64,000 bases of DNA from Usnea hakonensis (lineage: Eukaryota; Ascomycota; Lecanoromycetes; Lecanorales; Parmeliaceae), in the NCBI GenBank assembly GCA_013423325.1, contig BLJB01000040.1, positions 124,001 to 188,000 on the forward strand, given 5' to 3'. Positions 56,616-64,000 of this stretch are shown piece by piece. Below the pieces are notes generated by a model. That model was not told the origin of the DNA. It saw only the letters and a list, made by a program, of their open reading frames with translations, and ran no database searches. Each line of letters opens with the position of its first letter. Position 1 is the stretch's first letter. The position numbers and the translations under genes are program-made.

Positions 56616-59600
56616 ATGCGAGCTGCAAAAGCCAAATCAAAAACCTTGAACGAATTTCAGTGGTCCAACTTAACTACCAACGCTTTTATAGGGGGTATAC
56701 AAAAGTCCTGGATGACAGGTCAATCAACGGGTTTACCACGCGATACATCCTCTCCAAAGGTGTCTACTCCAAAGGCTTCAGATCAAGCACCCAACTTGCG
56801 TAGAATTGAATCGGCGCCTGAGGCTCCCAAAGCTGTCAATAATATCGACCCTGCTGCTTTCGGAGCCGACTCTGACGGTGGACGCAACCCTGCGCAGCGG
56901 CCGACACAAGCGGGCACAGGGAATTTTGAAAGTGGGTCCTCGATTCCTTTGAGTGCTAGCTCAACTCTACCGGTCCTAGCCTCGCCAGCATTAGAAGAGA
57001 ATCCATGCCCGCCAGTAGCAACTCCGATGTCCGTCATCACGAATGCGGAGAACATACTCCCGTCTCCAAGTCCGAGCGTGGAAGCTCGCCAAAACAGTGT
57101 CAACGTGGTAGAAGTTGAGGATGAAGAACCTTTTCCTCAAGCTCCTGAAGCCCTACCAACTAACGGGCCAAAGGCAACCCTGGAGGAGCTTGTAACAATA
57201 TGTGGAGGCGTAGACCAATTTGACAGACTGCTCAAAGATGCTGGGAAGAATTACGGACCTGGTCAGATAGTTGCATCTGCGGTTACGTCGGATCTTCCTG
57301 TGGCTAGCCTATCAAGGAGTCCTCTTATGCGAGGGCAGCCTCCTGGCTCCAGGAGCCAAGCAATGTCGGAACCAGTCCATGGTATTCTCACCCCGTCAGT
57401 AGCTAGCAAACGCCCGCAAGAAATCGCGGACGAGCCGAGGAAGCGGCTGCAAAGCCTTCCTAGCTCATCTTCCGGAGACGCTTTTATGATACCTCCGCCG
57501 ACTTCCGTGTTACCAAGCCAGAACGGTCAGGGTAATGCAGCTGCCAGTCCTTCAGGATCCAGTGAGACCATGTCCCCATATCTCCGGACCCTGGCACAAC
57601 GGATGAAAATGGTCGCAACTATACCCCGCGGAGGTAGTCATGTTGAGCAGCCACGTTTGAAATTACTCCGTGAGGCCTGTGAAACTTCGGATTATTTCTA
57701 TCTGGTCCTGCATCAGCTTTTTAACTTCGCGCATGGGGCTCGAAAATCCAACAGACAACTTCCCGGTCTCAATGAAAAGCATACACAGGGTCTAGACGTG
57801 GTCGCGTTTTTGTTGGTTCCCAATGAAGAGATACCCGAAAATGCCGTCACATGGTTTTCAATGTTTCCCTTGCCCTTGGGAGAAATGCTTCAAAGACCAC
57901 CATTTGCATCCGCGCATGCTAAAGTCCTTAAATGCCTGGAAAGTATGGCAAAATTTTGGGCCAACATGCGGACTCAATGTACTAGAAGATTGTATCCGCC
58001 TCTCGTTAATGAGCTTGTCACGCTTTTTAATGTAGAATCATTTCTGTTCTTACAGATAATATTCCGCGCTATTCTCCGGGACATGTGGTATGGCAATCTA
58101 GATCAGTGTTTCCAGGCTACTGAAGCAGTGTTCAACAATGATTATAAAGAGCTTATGAGCTGCTCGACGAATGGCGTCATCCCTGCAAGGCACGACCGAC
58201 ATGCTGTTGTAAAAGCTTATCAGCATGTACTAGAATCCCACAGGCAGCATTCAGGTGGAGGGTCAACGACGAGTATGGCTCCGCCGCGGCAGCAGTCTAG
58301 TATAGCCACTGTCAACGATAATATGAACAATCGCAACATATCTCAGTCAGAGCACAACAGCTCTACTCGAGTTCCTCCGATACTTAATACACTCGGAGCT
58401 CGGCACCCGGGTCTATCTGCTGCGCCAGGTTCAGCACCCGTAGGTATACCGGCGACTCAGGTTGGTAGACAAGGCATTCTTTTCAGTCAGTCTCAAACTA
58501 GTGCTTCAGATGCGTTGACTTCACCGCTGGCTAGCGGCTTTACCCAATCCCCTACGACATTGCAGGGCTTTCCTAACCCAGGGCCCTTTTTGAATGGCTC
58601 AATGGATTTGATCGAGCAATGGAATGGTCAGCAACACCAGCAGCAACGTCGCACCTCCGGTGCACCGGGAAACTCGCTTGGCGCCATCAATTATATTAAC
58701 CATACTCCGTACACTACGACATCTGCTCAACGAACACCTAGTGTTTCGATACCCAATGTGTCTGAAAATCCTAGTATGCACCAACTTCAGCAAAATCTTG
58801 GACTGCAACAGCACTCTCATAACCGCAGACCATCTTCAAGTTTCGCAAACCCTCGTCCCAATGCACCGCTCGAGGTTCGAAGATCACTCAGCAATCGGGC
58901 AGGTGACGCCAGTCTACCAGCACTAGGTCCCTATGCATCTATCCAGTCCTCTCCTTCTCTTCCGTCTACTGCAGATTCCACTCCATTGATACGCTCTTAC
59001 CCTTCCCTTCCAAGTCATCCGAATCCCACCATGTCCGCCCTCCATCAAGCTTACCTCAGGAGTCCGACGCTCTCATATCTTGACCCGAACGAAAATCCAA
59101 ACAGCATGGGAAAGCTCTACAGATTCATCAAGCACGTTTTGACGCCTCATGAGGAGCTCGATAGAAACAATCGCCACGTGAGCTGGGATTTCAGCGTGAG
59201 CAAAGAGCTTATCGATTTGTTCGCACGTGATGTCCCCAATGTTTATGGAGCTCCTCCAACCAGGGCGATCGTGTCTGGCTCTCGGCTTTGCAGAATCCGT
59301 TGTATAAGTCTCAAGAACAAAGCCGGGATGCCTAGCCAGAACGAGTGGGCTGTTGCAGACAATGTCTGGCCAGGTAGTACCGCCATTGTGTTGAATGGGA
59401 TTGCGCTCGACATTCGGAAGAAGACGCACCACGGAAAGGACCTTCCTATTGACGTGACGTCATATATCAAAGGGGGCCAGAACAATCTCTCAATCGCCGT
59501 CATTGGCTTTCATGAAAACAGCACCTCCAGATTTGTTATCGGAGTAGAGGTCATTCAAGTCGTTGACGAGCAAAAGATTAAGAGAGATATGAAGATTCTC

Positions 59601-60134
59601 CCACCTCTCGAGGCACGCAAGCGAATTCTGGATCAGTCGAAATTTTTGGACCCGGAAATCGAAGTCACCCAATCACAAAGAATGCTGGATCTCACGGACC
59701 CCTTCACAGCCCGTATCTTCGAAGTCCCCGTTAGAGGAATCCACTGCCACCACAATCAATGCTTTGATCGCGACACCTTCCTGAAAACGCGCAGTGGCAA
59801 AGTGCCCAGCGAGGCCTGTAGCCCAGACGAGTTTAGGTGCCCGATCTGCGGCCAAGACGCGCGACCGCAGAGTCTGATGATGGACATGTTTTTCGCGGAA
59901 GTACGTACGGCGCTCAAAGAGCGTGGCAGATTGGACGTGAAGGCGATCATACTTCAAGACTCTGGAGAGTGGGAAATTAAAGAGGAGGAGGAGGCGACGG
60001 GCGAGTCTGGGGACGGCACAGGCAGGAAGGTTGTGGGGTCCGTGTCAGGGCAGGTGGCAGCAAGGACTGCCAGCGTGTCGGCAACAAGGCAGAGTGCGCC
60101 TCGTGAGGTGATTGAGCTCGATGATGATTCATGA
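56616..60134 (+). CDS. MIZ/SP-RING zinc-finger protein, SUMO E3 ligase-like
   Basis: One long exon encodes 1172 aa from the first in-frame ATG; an upstream 5' exon is possible because the frame is open to 56505. SP-RING proteins promote SUMO transfer from Ubc9. The N-terminus (KTLNEFQWSNLTTNAFIGG and KSWM) resembles fungal MIZ proteins. A Ser/Pro-rich stretch is followed by a helical conserved block at about 330-560 (LLREACETSDYFYLVLHQLF, RAILRDMWYGN) and a Gln/Asn-rich segment. A PINIT-like beta domain (about 830-1010) contains DFSVSKELIDLF and NEWAVADNVWPGS. The SP-RING (about 1040-1085) has GIHCHHNQCFDRDTF and CPICG, giving C-x-H, C and CxxC ligands. An acidic C-terminal tail ends VIELDDDS, which resembles a SUMO-interacting motif. 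Confidence 0.88.
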   Translation: MRAAKAKSKTLNEFQWSNLTTNAFIGGIQKSWMTGQSTGLPRDTSSPKVSTPKASDQAPNLRRIESAPEAPKAVNNIDPAAFGADSDGGRNPAQRPTQAGTGNFESGSSIPLSASSTLPVLASPALEENPCPPVATPMSVITNAENILPSPSPSVEARQNSVNVVEVEDEEPFPQAPEALPTNGPKATLEELVTICGGVDQFDRLLKDAGKNYGPGQIVASAVTSDLPVASLSRSPLMRGQPPGSRSQAMSEPVHGILTPSVASKRPQEIADEPRKRLQSLPSSSSGDAFMIPPPTSVLPSQNGQGNAAASPSGSSETMSPYLRTLAQRMKMVATIPRGGSHVEQPRLKLLREACETSDYFYLVLHQLFNFAHGARKSNRQLPGLNEKHTQGLDVVAFLLVPNEEIPENAVTWFSMFPLPLGEMLQRPPFASAHAKVLKCLESMAKFWANMRTQCTRRLYPPLVNELVTLFNVESFLFLQIIFRAILRDMWYGNLDQCFQATEAVFNNDYKELMSCSTNGVIPARHDRHAVVKAYQHVLESHRQHSGGGSTTSMAPPRQQSSIATVNDNMNNRNISQSEHNSSTRVPPILNTLGARHPGLSAAPGSAPVGIPATQVGRQGILFSQSQTSASDALTSPLASGFTQSPTTLQGFPNPGPFLNGSMDLIEQWNGQQHQQQRRTSGAPGNSLGAINYINHTPYTTTSAQRTPSVSIPNVSENPSMHQLQQNLGLQQHSHNRRPSSSFANPRPNAPLEVRRSLSNRAGDASLPALGPYASIQSSPSLPSTADSTPLIRSYPSLPSHPNPTMSALHQAYLRSPTLSYLDPNENPNSMGKLYRFIKHVLTPHEELDRNNRHVSWDFSVSKELIDLFARDVPNVYGAPPTRAIVSGSRLCRIRCISLKNKAGMPSQNEWAVADNVWPGSTAIVLNGIALDIRKKTHHGKDLPIDVTSYIKGGQNNLSIAVIGFHENSTSRFVIGVEVIQVVDEQKIKRDMKILPPLEARKRILDQSKFLDPEIEVTQSQRMLDLTDPFTARIFEVPVRGIHCHHNQCFDRDTFLKTRSGKVPSEACSPDEFRCPICGQDARPQSLMMDMFFAEVRTALKERGRLDVKAIILQDSGEWEIKEEEEATGESGDGTGRKVVGSVSGQVAARTASVSATRQSAPREVIELDDDS

Positions 60135-60855
60135 AGCAATGTGCGTGAAGGACTTTTTTAGTTATTGCGCCTTGATTGGCTATTGGAGATACCCCTTGCA
60201 AGCAACTAGAGCATTTCGACTCATCGGCTGCCATTGCAGCATATATTTCGGAGACGTGTGGGGATTTTGCTGAGTGCAAGACGGAAAGCCCATTTATTCT
60301 TGCTAAAGATGATCAAGAATGGTCAGAGATGGAGCTAATTGCTAAGGTAATACTTAAGGTATCTAACATGCAGCGATTAGCGAATTTGTCCATGCCGCGC
60401 TTTTGCCCGTGCCATTACTTACATTAATAAAGACGAGGCGCGCGCGAAATATTCATCTTACTCTACTTTATTTTTTTCATTGTTTTTACTCCGCCTCATT
60501 CCTTTGCACTTTTCCGGAAGGATAAATGTCTGCCCGGCCGGGTAGCTGCACCCAATCAATACCCTTTTTGTCGCCCCAGACGCTGCAACCTGCAGTAAGA
60601 CCGCACCACTTTCTAAACGAGGCTCTCCCTTAGGCAACACGACCTGCCTTTTGTCCAACACCTTCACTTTTCTTTCTCTCCATCTTTCTATACTCAATCT
60701 AAATTTCACTTTCACTTTCACACATGTCGTCTTACAAGTCAAAACATCATCATCACCATCTTCTTCTTCCTCTTCCACTTCCCTTCTCAGACAACAACAG
60801 CCAGAACCCTAATCCCCCAATCCTCCCCCCATCCATCATCCCCTGAACAAAAAAA
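60135..60855. promoter_or_regulatory. Intergenic region with CT-rich leader for the next gene
   Basis: 721 nt between two + genes. The last 400 nt are strongly CT-rich and end CCCTGAACAAAAAAAATG at the next start codon, typical of a fungal core promoter and leader. An ACTTAAGGTAT element lies near 60350. Confidence 0.5.
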
Positions 60856-61258
60856 ATGCCAAACCTCCTCACCCTCCTCACCCGCCTCCTCCCACAGTCC
60901 GAAACGCCCCCTCCCAAACCCAAACCCTGGCAGCGCGCCGACCCATCCCCTTCTACCAAACTGCCCCATCCAAAGGTACGTCCCAATCATATCAGCACCG
61001 TCTCCCCAAACCCATCCCCCCCCAAAAATCCAACCCACTCACCTTTCCCCCCCCCCTTTCTCTCACAGCCCACCTTCAAAATCAACCAACGCGTCTACGC
61101 AAAAGCCCACTACGACGCCCACTCCTCCCTGCAGCAGCAGTCGTACTGGATCAAGGGCTGGCGCTGGGATCCGGTCTACGCGCGGATGACGTATTTGTTG
61201 GCGTATACGCCTGGTGGACGGGCGTATGGGTGTGAGTTTGAGGGGGGGTTGGTGGGTG

Positions 61259-61263
<5 letters not shown>
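60856..61263 (+). CDS. Small basic protein with a Tudor/SH3-like barrel
   Basis: Two exons: 60856-60975 and 61069-61263 (104 aa). The 93-nt intron (GTACGT; a C-rich tract, then TCTCACAG) is phase 0, lacks stops and would add 31 residues if retained. The N-terminus is MPNLLTLLTRLLPQ, an amphipathic helix that could be a weak targeting signal, followed by a Pro/Lys-rich linker. The C-terminal ~62 residues begin FKINQRVYAKAHYD and continue WIKGWRWDPVYARMTYLLAY to GCEFEGG, consistent with a five-stranded KOW/Tudor-like barrel. The stop codon lies inside a GATT microsatellite. Function is unknown. The opening strand resembles that of the 143-aa protein at 31785. Confidence 0.6.

Positions 61264-61290
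<27 letters not shown>
61261..61290. repeat. (TGAT)n microsatellite overlapping a stop codon
   Basis: Seven TGAT units start exactly at the TGA stop of the preceding gene, followed by a G-rich stretch. Confidence 0.85.
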
Positions 61291-61291
<1 letters not shown>

Positions 61292-62155
61292 GGGGCGGGC
61301 TGGAGGGGAGTTTCGGTTGTTTTTTGGGTTGTGGGAGGGTGCTTCTCGGTGGTATCATGCGTTGATTTGTTAGGGGGAAGAGCGGCGAGCTGGTACGTGG
61401 ACCTGGGTGGATGTGCATTTACGATGGAGGTTTTTTTTTTCTATTTCCTACGCATGCATGCATGGCTGTGAATCTCTCTCATACCCACACACAGCCAAAA
61501 TTTATCCAGAGTTTCAAACCAAGTACTTGAAAATTAAAACGAGCAGCACGCACCCTAGCCAAATGCATGATGCATCATACACAACTCATCACCAAATCAA
61601 ATACCGCTCTCCGCTCTCTCTCCCTCTTTTTCTCCAACATCGGCATCCCCAGTCCCCCATATAAAAACCTCCTCGCAAATCCCACTTTCCCCGTCCCCCA
61701 TTCAATTCAACAGCGCATAGACATCCCATACTCTCACAACGCAACGCAAAGCCCCATATCATTAATTCCATATACGATAAAAGGACTAATCAAGTACACA
61801 ACCCGCCAAAAGAGAAGAAAGAAAAGAATAAACAATCTAATTCCACACCGCCCAGGCACCTCCATCAAACAACCACCACAGAAAACAATTTACTCCCACC
61901 AAACTCCAACTCCGTCAAAGCGCCGCAGTCCCACGCCAGAACAAAACAAAACAAAACAAAAACCTTCCAAAACGATAACTTTTAACGCTCAGCCAACTCC
62001 AAAACAACTCCCCCCACCCAAATCATTCTCGTTCCCCCTTTAAAAAAGAAAAGCTTCCATACCAAAACACAAAACCAGCAGAAGAATAAACCGAAAATAA
62101 TATCATACTCAGTCCTTAGAACCCTAGGGTCCCCAGAACCTCAGAATCGCCCATC
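61264..62155. other. Convergent 3' intergenic region, low complexity
   Basis: 892 nt between converging genes. From 61800 the + strand is A/C-rich with an (AACAA)-like run near 61940. A 158-codon open frame (61567-62043) is translated low-complexity sequence and is not called. Confidence 0.55.
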
Positions 62156-63986
62156 TCAATTTACTCCCGTCTCATCCCCATCCCCATCACCATCACCATT
62201 CCCCTCCCCCGGAAACAAATCATCCAACCCATCAAGAATCTCACCGCCAAAGCCCTCAAACCCCTGCTGAGGCTGTGCAAACGACGCTTCAGCCGTACCA
62301 TCAAGCGCAGGTATCTCCATAGACATGAATCCATTCTCCTGCTCAAAAAACGTTCCCGCCACATCATCGAACGTAGGTATCTCCGTCGGCAGAAACCCAT
62401 TATTTGGCTCAAAAAACCATCCCGCCATATCATCAAACGCAGGCATCTCCATAGGCGGGAACCCGTTGCCCTGCTCAAAAGGCCACGCCGCCATTTCATC
62501 AAACGTTGGAAACTCCATCGGTGCAAATCCACTCGGTACCTCAAACGACATTGCGAACGGATCGTTGTTATTAGACACCGTTTCCTCAACGGGCATAACG
62601 CCCTGGCTCGCTGCACCTGATGATGCTTCAGGCATATCGTGAGACGCGCCCTTATTATCGAGTGCAGCCAAATGTTTCTGGACGGACTCAATCGTAATAT
62701 TGTGCGGCGCCGATTTCTTGTTCTTGCTCTTCGATGGTGTCTTCTTCACTGAAGACTTGAGCGTATTTTTCTGGACGCGAGACGGCGTTGATTTCGGCGT
62801 GACAGCTTGACGCCTTTTCGGGGATGGCTTTGGGGAATTGGGAGGCACAGTTTGGCTGGTGCTTGGAGACACATGCTGCTGTTCGTCCATGGCATACTCC
62901 CTGCCCTCCTGATTCCTCCCCTCCAGTCTCTTCCCCCCATTCTTTTGTTCCCAAGCTCTGGTGTCTTTCTTCATTTGTTCATTCTTCATCTGGACCATCC
63001 TCTGCTGTTGCCTCATCATGTCCTCACGCTCCCTTTTCTTTTCTTCCTGACTCTTGTTCTGACTACGCTTTCCCCTCTGCCTCTCCGTTTCCCTCTCTTG
63101 CGATTCTGTCGCACCACCATCCATCTGCATTAGCTGACCGTCACGTGCAGGCTCGCTTTCTGTACTTAGCCTCTGTTCCTTCTCTCTCGGCTCAATCATC
63201 TCTCTCTCCCTCATCTGCGCCCTCACGCGCCCGAGCTGCACAACGTTATAAGGTGAGAAAACTTTCCACTCCATCGCCTGCGTCATCTCTTTCAACAATG
63301 GGCTCGTAAGTAAGCCTCCCGGCACGTCTTCATATACCGCGTGTTCTAGATTCGGCTGTTTGTCTCCCGGGTGGACTTGCAGCTGGTTAACTTTGAGCAA
63401 GTAGGCATCTCCGTGGATGCGGTGGCCCAGGTGAGGGTTGCGCGGAATACGAGTTGCGTCAATGATAGTAAAGAGGAGATAGTTACCGCCTAAAGGGAGG
63501 GGATCGAGTGCATATAGCGAAAGGTTCTAGACAGATTCTTAGGGTTAGCCTCGCTTTCATGGAGAGGGACTTTGAGACCGGCATTATATATCTTGAGAAG
63601 AGACTCATAAGACATATTCCAAAATCAAGTGTACATTTATTTAGAGACTTTACCATAGGTTTCGCTTTCTGTTCCTGTTCCGGCCACCAATTTTTCAACA
63701 TGGGCACATGACGACCGGTATTGATATCAGTAATGATCTCGATCATTTTTTGGTGTATTCTAGCGCCGTCACAAGGGATGCAGACCGCCCATACAAGTTT
63801 ATGACGCTTTTTCGGCATAGGAGCAGTCTGATCTACCGCAGTTGTGTTGGGGATTGGTGACGCCAGACGCTGCTGTGACATCGTTGACAGGCTGGGTTGC
63901 GTTCGAGGTCGATATGGCATCACTGTTTGCATGAGTGCTCGAGGTGGCGACAAGGTTGCCATGTTAACTGTGTGGCCTTCTGGCAT
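62156..63986 (-). CDS. Unknown protein with four C-terminal 22-residue repeats (5' end uncertain)
   Basis: Proposed exons on minus: 63986-63654 and 63526-62156 (567 aa from the first ATG in view). The frame stays open to the window edge, so the true start may lie outside. The 127-nt intron (GTAAAG, TCTAG) is phase 0. The N-terminal part has HKLVWAVCIPCDGARIHQ and, across the junction, YALDPLPLGGNYLLFTIIDA and HPGDKQPNLEHAVYEDVPGG, a conserved-looking globular region I cannot assign. A highly charged Glu/Arg/Gln/Lys-rich helix follows (REKEQRLSTES; ERETERQRGKRSQNKSQEEK), then a Lys/Ser/Pro-rich basic stretch with SPKRRQAVTPKS, possibly a nuclear localisation signal. Four imperfect 22-residue repeats (62530-62267) and an acidic Gly/Asp tail end the protein. 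It is convergent with the gene at 60856. Confidence 0.6.
62267..62530 (-). repeat. Four tandem 66-nt coding repeats
   Basis: Each unit encodes a variant of GF-x-P-x-E-hydrophobic-P-x-F-D-x-x-A-x-x-x-F-E-x-x-N. The units begin GFAPMEFPTFDEMAAW, GFPPMEMPAFDDMAGW, GFLPTEIPTFDDVAGT and GFMSMEIPALDGTAEA. The period is exact at the protein level; the fourth unit is the most diverged. Confidence 0.85.
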
Positions 63987-64000
63987 TGAAGTTGGGTATG

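Noticed and set aside
61567..62043. 158-codon ATG frame, Pro/Thr/Lys/Gln-rich
   Set aside because: A/C-rich low-complexity 3' flank between convergent genes; no domain and no splice context.
62807..63309. Long + strand frames opposite the repeat protein
   Set aside because: They are antisense shadows of the charged, Glu/Arg/Lys-rich coding region.
1..64000. tRNA, rRNA, CRISPR arrays, intact transposons and viral genes
   Set aside because: No tRNA T-arm/acceptor pairing, spaced repeats, transposase or reverse-transcriptase motifs, or viral hallmark genes were found by eye; a covariance-model and repeat search would be decisive.

Overview
The window is nuclear DNA of a filamentous ascomycete (Pezizomycotina). 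The support is many short spliceosomal introns (mostly 44-60 nt, GTRNGT donors, CTRAY branch sites, CAG/TAG acceptors), the standard code, and fungus-specific families: NoxA, DUF6594, CorA-like two-TM proteins, a kinase-vWA fusion and the MRYQNWDVL family. I cannot fix the class from sequence alone. No virus, plasmid, CRISPR array, rRNA, tRNA or intact transposon was recognised.

Layout. 0-12.3 kb is conserved core: the 3' end of an amidase, the SWR1 chromatin remodeller (-), complex I subunit NDUFB8 (+) and a Munc13/Ync13 exocytosis protein (-). 12.3-36.8 kb is gene-poor and accessory. It holds a 58-aa two-exon gene, a CorA-like membrane protein, a protein kinase fused to a vWA domain, a zinc alcohol dehydrogenase, three DUF6594 membrane-protein paralogues (one intact on -, one broken on +, one intact on +), a 143-aa three-exon gene with a Tudor/SH3-like tail, a fructosamine-kinase pseudogene, an inverted repeat and a dispersed repeat. 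36.8-64 kb returns to core genes: NADPH oxidase NoxA (-), a DUF7727-type membrane protein (+), ubiquilin Dsk2 (-), a conserved unknown protein (-), a three-RRM RNA-binding protein (-), a Boi/Pob1 SH3-SAM-PH polarity scaffold (-), a MIZ/SP-RING SUMO-ligase-like protein (+), a small Tudor-like protein (+) and, at the right edge, an unknown protein ending in four tandem 22-residue repeats (-).

How the genes relate. No biosynthetic cluster is evident. NoxA, Boi/Pob1 and Ync13 all serve polarised growth and secretion, but they are scattered and transcribed separately. The accessory middle is the most interesting part. Its gene types (membrane-pore-like, kinase-vWA and repeated DUF6594 genes, with pseudogenes and remnants) are lineage-variable, and several genes there were found only by joining short exons by eye. 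All exon models are manual, from splice signals, frame and family resemblance, and need transcript support.
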